Source: Blastobasis lacticolella (Eukaryota > Arthropoda > Insecta > Lepidoptera > Blastobasidae). From it: a stretch of DNA of 64,000 nucleotides. The first letter of the stretch is position 1; every line of letters begins with the position of its first letter. Where the stretch lies: positions 2,310,001-2,374,000 of the forward strand of contig LR990060.1 in the NCBI GenBank assembly GCA_905147135.1, written 5' to 3'. The position numbers and the translations under genes are program-made. Below the pieces are notes generated by a model. It did not search any database. It was not told where the DNA came from and was given only the letters and a program-made list of their open reading frames with translations. Shown here piece by piece: positions 10,401-22,400 of this stretch.

Positions 10401-13400
10401 GTGATGTGCAAGGTTGCCGCTTCGTGCATGCATTAGAGAGCGAGATAGATATATACTTGCTTATCACCAAAATTCCTAGATTATCGCAGTGCACTCATGA
10501 TCTCGACTCGGAGAAGCCACTGTTATTTTTGTTTTGTTTTAAATACTTTGCAAAATTGATATCGTCTCGCGTTAAAAAGACTCATTCGGACTGTATTTCC
10601 AGTTAATTAGAAGTGAAATTGGCCTTACTTGTGTGTCAAATACGTACTCTATCAGAATGAGTTCAAAAGTGTTAAAAACTCGAAGTGACGTAAATTGTCC
10701 TATCTTTGGAACACCCATTGTATTGTGTGCGAATGTATTACCTACTGTAAGTGACGTCATAAAGTTTATTTTGTATGTGCGACATGATTTACAAGAAAAA
10801 AACAAAGGAAAACAGCCATCTGTTACCGACGTTCTCGCCTATGTCTGCCGCGAGATCGAAAAAATCTGGACTTCTGCTTCGATTCCGACTGTGAGCACTA
10901 AACGCATTAAGGACTTGCTCAAGAGGTATTATGACGAATACTTGAAGCTTATTCGCTATCCTAAACAAAAAAGAACTGATTCTTATGAGGAAAAAGTCCA
11001 AACTTTTCGACAAACTACTATGACAATTCTCTTTGATATCGCGGCTTGTAAATGCAGTAGTTTTGATTCCTGCACCTGTTCTAAGGATGGGAAGGTTCCT
11101 ATTATTGAACGGTCGTTCCTGTTAGACCAAAGAACCGACAGAAAAATGATGATAGGTAGCCTCGATCATCACGCAACCCAAAAAATACAGCGAGCATTTG
11201 AAAGGCGCATGAAAGTTCGCAAGACGGAAAATAAAGTAGAGCGAAGTGTAACACGGAAAATTCATACTGCCAGTAGAGAGATGAGAGACTCCATTGGTGA
11301 CAGAGAACCAGTGCCGTCCACATCAGCTGTGCAAAAACCTACTGTAAAATACAACACTGTAAGTCTGCCAAAGTTGGCGAGCGTATGTGACCGATACGGA
11401 GTTTCTAATCGATCAGCGGCCGCTATCGCAAGTGCAGTGCTCCAGGACGTAGGGTTGGTGTCTGCTGATAAAAACCGGTTGGTGATAGACAAAAGTAAGT
11501 TACGTAGAGCCCGAAATAAAATAAGGCAGAATCTTCAGGATGACCTTCATCAACATGTGTTAGAGAGCATCTATTTCGACGGACGCAAAGATAAAACCCT
11601 ACTGATCGAAAAGAAAAACGGCCGTTCATATCGACGAGTGGTAGTGAAAGAGCATATTTCACTGATACGCGAACCTAAATCCCACTATTTAGGACATACA
11701 ACACCATGCATTGGTACTGGAAAAGGAATATGTGATTCAATCCTGGACTTTCTTAACTGTAACAATGTTACCTTGGATGATCTCAAATGCGTTGGATGTG
11801 ATGGTACTAAAACTAATACTGGATGGAAGTCTGGAGCTATACGTCATATGGAGTTACGTTTGAAAAGACCTCTACAATGGTTCATTTGTCAACTTCACGC
11901 TAATGAATTACCATTGAGACATTTATTTACCTACCTAGATGGACGGACAAGTGGACCTAGTGCGTTCTCTGGTCCCATCGGCAAAGCATTGGAAACTTGT
12001 GAAAATCTCTCTGTAAAGAGTTTTGTACCTGTGACTGGAAACCTTATTGTCCAGGATGAAGAAGCCACGAAAAGTTTGAGCACAGACCAAAAATATCTGT
12101 TTGAAATATGTCATGCAGTGGCATCTGGGGGTCTAAAAAAGCCACATTAGCGTTTCATATTATGATTCATATTAATGTGTGACAAACTTATCTACAGCGT
12201 CGCTTTTGTTGACAATGACATGATAATTCAAAATGGCGTCACTTAGTTCCAGTACTGGCCACCTGATCAGATAAGTTTGTAGTAGTCTAATATGAATCAT
12301 AATATGAAATGCGAATGAGGCCTTTTTAGACCCCCTGGTGTTTGTAGTGAAGAACTTGCTAACAGACAGCCGGGCAATATGTCTCATTCTCGTTGGCTTA
12401 CTACTGCGAACCGCATATTACGACTTTACATAGGAACCAGTGAACCAACTCAACAATTACGAGTATTGGTTTATTACATAATGAAAGTATACGCTCCCAT
12501 ATGGTTTCAGATCAAACGTCATTCTTCTTGTGAAATGGGACCCAACCATCTTTTCAACCTGATGCAGTACTCGAGATGCTTATCAGAGGAAACTAAGTTA
12601 GTCGTAGATCCCGTGATACAACGAAATGCATTCTTTGCTCACCCCGAAAATCTTTTGTTAGCCATGATAACAGACGACAGAGAATTTGCGAGGGAATTGG
12701 CTCTGAGGCGTATAATTAAAGCTCGAAAGGAATCGCCCAGTAAAATAAGAATATTCAAAATACCGCAATTAAACTTCAGTGCGAGCGATTACATTGAAAT
12801 GATTAATTGGAACGAGTTATCAGTGACCTCACCTCCTATGTTTCACAGGATTTCAGACTTAACTTTGCTGCAAATGTTGCATAATAAAACTACTATAAGT
12901 TTAGAATTTTCCAAATTTCCCTGTCACACCCAAGCTGTTGAGCGTTGTGTGAAGCTAGTCACTGAAGCTTCTATCACAGTAGCAGGAGAAAAGGCGCGCG
13001 ACGGTCTTATACGCACGAAAATTCAGTCTAGATCTCTAATGCCCTCCTTTGACTGTAAGGCCGAATTCAGATCCTAAAATGGGAGATTTTCCTCTGATTG
13101 ACATGATTTTCTTACTACAATATGTTAATTAAAATGTTACTGTCTGTTCTAAATATTGATAAACAATGTTTGATTAATAATTAAACGTATTGTATTTGGA
13201 TATAACTTGTTTTATTTTTATTTTTTATTCACTTAACTTAAGTTAGAAAATATCAAGATTTCCGAAATTTCAAACGCAGGTAGAGGGCTATAAGTTATAT
13301 TAAATAAAAAAACGATTTACTACATTTCATTGTGCTTGTCATTCTGCAACTTTTGAGACCTACCCATCAGCAAAAAACAAAAACTTGGTGATGTGCTGAC

Positions 13401-16400
13401 AATTGTGTACAGAATATCGTCGCGTAGGTATATTGCGACGCCACCGCCTCCCTTGCCCGTACGGTCATTGCGAATGAGTGTGAAGCCGGGAAGTGAGAAT
13501 TGAGAAGAAGGGAGAGAAGGCTTCAAGAATGATTCTGAGATAAGCACAGCATCCACTGGACTGCTACTAAAGGATGCCAGTAAATCGGAATAATGGCCAG
13601 GAATGCTCTGGGAATTGATGTGTACAACATTAAAGTTGTTTGGGAACTTAGTAAAGGATACCTTCAACTGATCATGTACAGAAAGTCGTGTGGACACATC
13701 ATCACTGTCTTCAGAGTTGACGCTAAGATAATTTTCGTTAGACGATGACGACGAACATGAGAAAAAACTATCATTTAAGCTATTCATACAATGCCTTCAA
13801 TATAATACGATTATAAAAAAAAAAAAAATATATATATATATAATAAAATATTAAAACACTAAGTACCTACTTATAATAGGTACTCTTAGTACAAACTACT
13901 CTTGGTACTATTCATCACTAACACTTACTGTGGCGTGCTGTAAGGTTTCATTAAAATAAAATAAATATTCAAAAACAACCAAAACATGTATAAAAAAGGG
14001 TATGAGGTTGGAGCATTCCATGATCAGCTCAGAAAAACACACCGGAAACATTTCTAAGGTGTTAGGCCATAAAAAAGAATACACATTTGCTATAACAAAA
14101 CGCAGTAAAAAAAAAAAAAAAGTGATTGTCACTTGTCAAATAATTTTTGTCAAATAAGTAAACAATGTAAGAATTTAAAGTGACCTTGCATTTCCAAACA
14201 AATTTAAACGGGAAATTTTTGAAATGACCTCTTTCATAATTTATACAAAAGTATGTACTCTAAATAAAAAGAAAATAATAGCTACGTAATCGGAAAAAGG
14301 AAGAGTTGACAGACCCGAAAAGCGTTCTCCTACTTTCTTGTACGTTTGGCGACGGCGGCAGTGGCTGCTGGTTGCTTTGAGGCAGCGGCCCTGGGCCTTA
14401 CAGAGATCGCTGGCTCCGCCGGGATAGCAGCTTTGCCAGTATCAGTAGTAGACGCAGAGGCTGCAGCCATAGGGAACGCAGCGATTATGGATTGCAATTC
14501 AGCAACAGTCTCAATTTTTTTCCTTGTCTTGTCGGGAAGGATGACGGCGATCCTGCCATCCACCGACCAGCAGTTTTTGACACCGAAATGCTTACGTGCG
14601 GCCATAAATATGTCGTGCCTTGATTTGGTCAAAAATTCAGAGACAACAATTCCGGTACCCTTAAGGGAAGTCTTGGAGTCCCATACAAGGCGTCGATGCT
14701 CCAGCTCACGAAATCAAACCAGGACTGGGCGAGGCTTGTCCCGCTTGGAGGCACCCAAGCGGTGACATGTCTGCAGATCCCCAACGGAGAGATCGGACAC
14801 ATGCATGTTATTTACTATTATGTTCACTGCAACTTCACTAACCTTTTCTTCTTTGTTTTCAGCGACCCCATGTATGAGTAATGCCTTCCTTCGTAGGAAA
14901 GCCTCGTGGCGATCTTGACCCAATGCCAAACCCTCGATTTGAGTCTGCATTTTTGTGAGAATTTGCCAAACAGAAACTTTGAGTTCGATAAACTCACGGC
15001 CAAGTGTGGGCTCACAAACAAGTGCTGGCAAGTCGGCTGACGAAGATGCAGATGAAGTGGTTGCTTTGTCCAGGCGCTCTTCAAAGCTACACATTTTGTC
15101 CAATAAAGTGGTGATGTCACTCCTGAGCTGAGACGAGGCTTCCATGGTAGTGATGGTTGTGATGGTGCTTGCAGAAAGTGAAAGGTGCACAGGAAACAGT
15201 GACTTAATATGCACAGCGAGTGATGATGTGTTAATTAATCAATTTTGACTTGTCATTTGATAATAATATTAAATAAATTATTTTTAAAGAATTAAAATAG
15301 TGGAGCTCAAAATTTTGCTGTATTTTCGGCAACGTCTACCCGCAAAAAAAAAAAAAAAAAAATGTTACTTAATTTTTATGTTAGAACTATTAGTATAAAT
15401 TTAATGTAGCTTATGTTTCAGCTCCAATGGCTAGTTTTATGCAATGGGTTTGGATCGCCAAGTCTAAACTCTCCGCAACTGTCTTCAGTAGGCCTAGCAC
15501 AAGTTGCTCTCGCGCGCGATAAGCGAGAAATAGCGCGACATAGGTATTGCTATCTACGTCGTCTTAGTATTGAGAGAAAGAGACAAACGCTCTCTCGCGG
15601 CGCGAGCTTTGTCGCGTACACACTTGTGCTAGAGCCACAGGATACTGTAGCGACTAATCCTAAGGCGCTGCATCAGCGACGCGGATTTCTTGCGCATGAT
15701 TGCATGGATTAAGTATACCATTGCATTTATTTTTGTTGTAAGTTTAAGAATTATATAAAATACCGGTAACGCTATTTAGTTGTTTTATTTTATCATAGAG
15801 CATAATAATGTGACCTCTGTCTTATACAGATATGTTCCCACGTTGCTCATACAAAATGTATTCAGAAATTCGTATTTAGTTCAAAGTAATAGACCACTTA
15901 CTGCGTAATACACTTCGTTGCTATGCCAACAGTACATGAACAGCTGAGTAACGCCAAATATTAATAACTCTAACGCCACGAGTTTCTGCATTGCATCTAT
16001 TTCGATCTGTAAAAGAAAAATTACAATAACATCGTAATTCTCAAGGGGATAACGTATTTGCGGTTCTGCATTTTTGACACCCACAACACATCACGTCTCC
16101 GGTATGAAGACGTTGGAGAATAGTTTAAATGCTACCATGGCTGATATTGCGGCAGTAAGGGGTGAAATGGCGGATCGAGATCAAAATTCAAGATTAAACA
16201 TAATCGCGGTTAAGGGCGAGTCTCCACGAGTTAAGGATGAGTTTGCCGCTACTGTCCGTGAATATAAAACACTATCCACGGATGATGATCTTGGCGATGG
16301 TGATGCTAAGCAGATTTTTTACGTTAACGATCACCTAACTCCGCACGACAAGCAACTATTATCCAAGACGAAGGCCGCAACTAAGGAGTAACTATAAGTT

Positions 16401-19400
16401 TGTCTGAATCAAGTACTGCAAAATACACGTGAGAAAAAATTATTCCGCTAAGATTCTCGTTATCATCAACAAGAAAGATTTAAACAATCAGATCTTAATC
16501 TGCTTGTTTTTGAGTCTGCTGTTTAGTAATTTAATAGTATTTTTTTTTAATTCCACTATGGTGGCAAACAAGCTTGTGGCCTGCCTGATGGTAAGCAGTC
16601 ACCGCAGCCTATGGACGTTTGCAATACCAGGGGCATCACCCACGCGTTCCCGACCCCGTAAAAACCTTTTAACCCTTTTCTTGAAGAACTTCATGTTGTA
16701 CTCTCCAGGGAAAACCTCTCCAGGTAGTTCATTCCACAACCTTAGTGTGCATGGGAGAAAGTTCCTTTGGAACCGCACAGTTCGAGACTCTCTCTGAACT
16801 CCCTGTCGATGGCGAGCGGTGCGATAATAGAATGTAGCTGTAGGCATCATATCAAACAGTTCTTCAGAACAAACACCGTTGTACAAGCGGTAGAACACAC
16901 AAAGGGAGGCGAAATTCCTCCGCTGGCTCAGCGGCTCAATACCACTTGTGAGCATGGTATCATCGACAATTCTCACAGCGCGCTTTTGGATCGAGTCACA
17001 AGGACCAAGCTGATATGCCGGTGCTTCCCGCCCATAAATAGGAGCAATACTCCAAATGTGGTCTTGAGCCTTGTATAGGAGAAGTCGTTACCCCGGCGTG
17101 AAAAATTGCTGCGATCTGTTAAGAACACCCAGCTTTTTAGATGCGAGCTTGACCTTTTCTTCCAAATGACTGCGAAACTGGACGTCACTGGAGATGTCGA
17201 CACCTAGGATATGTATGCTCTCAGAGATGGCAAGCGGTGTATCCTGGAACTGTGGAGCTACAACGAATGGAGTTTTCTTGGCGGTGAACGTGCATACTTG
17301 TGTCTTAGTGGGGTTGAATTGGACTAGATTTAGTCGTCCCCAATCGGAAATTCTAGATAAAGTACTCTCGATTTCAGACACAAGTACATCGCGACTTTCC
17401 TCCACTATGGCACGAGGGATATTCGCACGACCCGCATAAAAAGTGTCTCCAGTACTGTCATCCGCATAGTAATGAATGCCGTCAATGGACAGCACATCAT
17501 TGATATGGAAAAGGAACAGAGTTGGAGACAGCACCGAGCCTTGCTGGTGTCCCAGCGTTAATGTCCAAGCTATTGGAGCAACAGCCGTCAGTTACGGCTT
17601 CGATGCATCTGCTGGACGAAAAGCTAGTTACCCACTTGCACAATCCCTCGGGAAGCCCGTTTGATGGTAACTTCGATAGAAGATATCTATGCTAGACCCG
17701 ATCGAACGCCTTCGCTATATATAGGCCAGCAGCCAATGCTTCACCTTGACTCTCAACAGCTAAAGCCTAAAGATGTGTCAGGTACACTAGAAGATCACCC
17801 GTTGAGCGACAATGTCGTAAACCATACTGACGGTCGCTCAAGAGATCGTGTTCTTCTAGGTAACCAAGGAGCTGTGCGTTTATAACTCGCTCCATCACCT
17901 TAGAGAGAAGTGAGGTAATAGCGATAGGCCTGTAATTCGATGGGTCTGATTTGTCGCCCTTTTAGGGCACAGGGTGTACGTGGGCAGTCTTCCATGAAGA
18001 CGGGACTATCCCAGTGGAGTATGAGAGTGCAAGAAGCGCGTTAGTACCGGACACAATTCGGGAGCACCACCGCCGGAATACCATCGGGCCCACTCGATTT
18101 TCGAATATCTAGAGAGAGCAGAGCCCGCCGTACTTTTCGCTGAGAAAAGGATATTTCCGGCATTGATTTGCCGCATCACGGGATGGTAGGCGAGTCGGTG
18201 TCTCCGTTATTCAGTGTCGAGTTTGATGCAAAGAGAGCACCCAGTAAATTGGCTTTCTCTATTGCACTGTGGGCCAGGGTACCGTCAGCTTTACGCAGTG
18301 GTGGAAAGGACGACTGACTAAAGTTTTCTTTGGCAGCTTTGGCAAGTGACCAGAAAGCCCGGCTACCAGAGGGGTAGCTAGTGAATCGCTCGCCAATTCT
18401 GCTAACGAAGGCGAACTTTGCTCTAGCGATCGCTCTCTTGCTGTTCCTCGAGGTAGCATTTAACTTACGCTTTGCATCAGCAATATTCGGGTCCCGATTG
18501 AGACGAGCAGTAGTCCAAGCTTCGTACGCAGATTGCTTTACTTATCGAGCCTCTCTGCATGGCTGATTAAACCACGGTCGTCTAGCAATAGCAGCCACTA
18601 GCGGGATAGGAATGAAGCAGTCTCGTCTCGGCGACTGCTGTGGCACAGGTATCAGGATCATCCGGTAGGCCCAGGAGACTCAGATAATGTACAAGGCATT
18701 TGTGTGCGCACAAGGCAGTAATCCGACGAGCCAAGAGGCGCATCCACGGAGATGGAGTGCCCACTGGGGAGCGTAGTCAGCAGAAGGTTCAGCAAGGAGC
18801 TTGTATGGTCCTCAACATCTGGGATTCTAGTTGGCAAGCGAATCAATTGTGAGAGACCAGAGCTAATTCGTGAGCAGACCTTCCCGCTACTAACTACTTA
18901 GTAGACCGAGAACCGAGCCACTCCGTATGGTGGGCATTAAAATCTCTTAAAACCACTAACTTAACTGAAGGATACTGCTCATAGACTTTATCAGTCGTTA
19001 CTTTCAGGCGCTCAAAAAGTCGCATCGTATCCGAGTCACCGCCATGAGACCTGTATAGGGCTGCGTAGATATGAGTGTGGCCACTGTGATCCCCGCGAAC
19101 CCACATAATCGACAGGTCCCTGTCTTCAAGGCCGTGTAAACGGCGGCAACAGATATCCTCCCGAATGAACATACACACCCCGGTACGACGCTCAAAAGTA
19201 TGCTCGAGCTTGTACCCGGGGTAAGTCAGATATGATGTATCAGCCGGGCAGGATATCTGTGTCTCCGTCAGGAAAAGAATGGAGGGCTGCGCAGACTCAA
19301 GGTGTTGATGGACTGCGTTGACATTGCTATGAAGACCCCTAATATTGCAAAAGTCCACCTTTAGAGTGGATGGGGTTGCCACTGTTAAAACAATTTTTCT

Positions 19401-22400
19401 TCTTTTCTTGGCCATGTTTTGGGGGGTTATTAAAAGTTTTAAAGGGGTTGCTCTGGCAGCAAATAGGCAAAGAGGCTATCATAACTGCCACGGAGTCTGG
19501 CAAGTATGCGGTCTGCTGGCGCAGTGGGCGGAAGGGCCCAGGGCCCTGAAATAGCATTCGAGTCCACTCCGGTCTCCTCCTCCGGCACGAACATTACGCC
19601 AGGGACTTTTCGCGAGACTGGCAGCTCAGCCTCCCAGGGCGGAGATTATGTGTTCCTTGGATTCGGGAGCCCGTTCAGCCTGCGTGCGGCCAGCGGACAG
19701 CCGTGACAGCCGTTTCACTAGGTCTCCCTGACCGCCGCGCCATTTCACTGCCCCCGCTCAGCCACGTAACAGCGAATATGACAGCTAGGCCTTCCACTGC
19801 CAAAGCCACGGTTCCCCATGGAGCACTTGAAACCTTACTCACCGGCAGAAACACAACACTATTAAAATAGTGTTGTTTGACTGCTGTATTCTGTAAGGAG
19901 GTACTTCCCCAGCCGGGCAGCTCCGATTCGAGTGGGATATCCCAGCATGCCCTACCTCTCTTGTATTGTCGCTGCCCATAGTTTGCCGCACTAATTGATT
20001 TTGCTTAGTAGACGTAGAAAGGCATCATTTAAGGGCTTACCTTCAGAAGCCGAGGCCAACTCCGTTCCTGCGCTCACCTTGGAATGTGTCACTAAACTAC
20101 TGGAGGAAAACTTGGGAGCCAGGTTAAATGACATACTTAATCTGAAGTTTCGTGATCTGCGCACCGAACTTAATTCTACCATCGAACAGCTGAAAAGTGA
20201 CTTCACCGCCACAACGGACTTTTAAGGTTCCCAAGTTTCCGATTTGTATGTGTCCGTACATTCTACCGATGCCCGAATTCAGGCTCTTCAAGGCGAAAAT
20301 TATACCCTACGTACTGAAATCCATAACTTAAAGTAACAATATACGTCATTATCTTATACGCGGGGGCTTTTGTCTTCTCTGTTACAGCTGAAAGAAAATC
20401 TGAATAACCGATAATAACAATCACTCCAGAATGATGTGGAGGTATCAGGAATTCCCGAATTTGACGGTGAGTCCGCAATGCACGTAGTAATGAGTGCTGC
20501 TACGAACTTTAACTTTTCCCTTTACGAATCTGACGTCGTAAGTGCCACAAGGGTTGGTCCTAAAGGAGGTAATGAACCAGAGAAAATTCCCAGACCACGA
20601 CATATTGTTGTGCGTTTGTCCCGACAAGCCTTGAAAGGCGGTCTCTTGACAAGTGCACGCACACGACGAGGCATTAACACGGAAGGTTTAGGGTTGCCCG
20701 ACCACCAGGCCAAGCCTTTTATATCAATGAGCGTCTTACTAAGTCCAACCGTAATCTATTTTACCTGGTTGGCAAGGCCGGTGGCGAAAATAAATGGAGA
20801 TTTGTCTGGACGAAGCACGGCCGCATTTTTGCTTGGAAAACAGAGGACACAATCATACATCGATTTCGCAATCAACAAGATTACAATAAAATCTTCGGGC
20901 CTGTTATTTCATCTTAGATTAAGGCCTTGCCACATACAAAGCTCGGCGCGAGCGCGGTGCGATATTTGCTAGGCAACCATCGCGCCGCGCGGTGGTTGCC
21001 TAGCAAATATCGCACCGCGCTCACGCCGCGCTCGCGCCGAGCTTTGTATGTGGCAATGGCTTTAGTCATTTAGATTTATATTAGTTTTGTGCAAGTTAAA
21101 GGAAACGGACTAGACTTAGTACCTTTTGTTAACACGTTTTGTAGAGAATTTATTATAACAAATTATACCTATTTATTGTTTTCATACCAATAACAGACAT
21201 TTGAAATAATAATTATTAATACATACATATATTATTCAGTAATAGAAAATATTTATACCTATATTTATTTTACAAACAATGTGGTGCCTAGCATTCATTT
21301 TATATTGTACGACATTCATAAGTATGTGAAAACCTAAACGTATTCGACTTGATTTGATTGAATGATTAATACTCGTTTTCTGAAGTTAGGCCTTCTAAAT
21401 GTTGGGTCACTATGCAATAAAGACGACGAACTTCAGTCATTTGTTTTGCGGGAAATGCCTGAAATTATGGCAATAAATGAAACTTCGCTGAGTGAAGGTA
21501 ATGATTTTTGTGCTCCATCTATATCGCTTACGGCACATTTCGCGCCCACGTGGTCTCTCCAGATCGCGCGGTGGTGGGGTGGGCTTTTATCTCAAGCAAG
21601 GGTTAACTATCCGAATACAACCTCATCCAATCACCCACGCTGAAGTCAAGCAAATGTGGATCACGTTGACTTTAAATAAAATCCGCCTTCTTATCGGGAC
21701 AGCATACAGGCCGAACTGGGTGAATATTAACAATTGTTTTTATTCATTTTGACTGACTCAATATCATCGTTTACTAATTATGACCACATCGTACTCATGG
21801 GCGATTTTAATATAAATTTATTAGAAACGATTACAAAATAGTTGCTTTACATCAATTTAAATACTGCTCTAGTTTAAGTAACCATATTACTCAACCCACT
21901 CACCATACTTCGCATAGTGCTACACTTATTGACTTATTCCTTACAGATGCGAGCATAATGAACACTGCAGTTGTACACATCCCTGAACTTGGAGGCCATT
22001 CGGCAGTTTTTGCTTATTTAAAACTCAAAAAGAGAAAAATTCAAAACCAATCAATTTTACATAAGCACTTGAAAAACATAAACTTGAATGACTTTGAATC
22101 GGCTCTTGAAAACATTCGTTGGCATGATATCACTCTTTTAGAAAAAGTCAATGACATGGTTCTCTTATTTAATAGTACTATCATAAGCCTATTTGATCTG
22201 TTTGCCCCTGAAAAATGTATAATAGTGAGTGATCGCATGCTGCCATGGTTGACCAGCAACGTCAGGTTTATGATGAGTTTGCGTGACAAGGCGCGTACTA
22301 AATATAAGTTACCTAACAAACAGCTTACCTAACAAACAGCATGATAAAGATAATTACAAGTCTTTAAAACGTCGTAATTTCTAGTATTGTTGCATAAAAA

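Larger units (their letters stand above)
10194..13365 (+). mobile_element. TIR DNA transposon, unclassified family
   Basis: A 3,172-bp insert in LINE A with terminal inverted repeats GGGTAGGTCTCAAAAGTTGC (10194-10213 and the complement ending at 13365). A second inverted block, ATAACTTATAGCCCTCTACC, lies inside each end (about 10261-10281 and 13279-13299). It carries one long plus-strand transposase-like gene interrupted by a MITE. No target-site duplication is visible (left flank ...AAGTAC, right flank ATCAGC...), and part of the host endonuclease is missing at the junction. Confidence 0.82.
7553..15240 (-). mobile_element. CR1/Jockey-type LINE 'A', split by a DNA transposon
   Basis: Minus-strand non-LTR retrotransposon, about 4.5 kb once the 10194-13365 insert is subtracted. 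Order from its 5' end: ORF1 (15145-14330), endonuclease start (13787-13366), reverse transcriptase (10193-7842), 3' untranslated region, and a terminal AATAAAT-type simple tail (7553-7580). The RT frame is fully open and ORF1 has only one stop, so this is the youngest LINE in the window. It lies in ORa intron 4, on the same strand as the gene. Confidence 0.85.
16545..19985 (-). mobile_element. Jockey-like LINE 'B', decayed, ORa intron 3
   Basis: Minus-strand non-LTR element with the endonuclease near its 5' side (19415-18894), reverse transcriptase pieces (17534-17088) and the C-terminal tail (16976-16599). It ends in an A-rich tail at about 16541-16550. Several stops and shifts break pol between 18893 and 17535. 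Isolated 3' ends of the same family occur at 28730-29030, 42370-42790, 46835-46960 and 56690-56860. Confidence 0.75.

Noticed and set aside
15413..15712. 99-codon plus-strand frame
   Set aside because: It overlaps a dispersed GC-rich repeat whose inverted copy lies at 4040-4160; no family resemblance.
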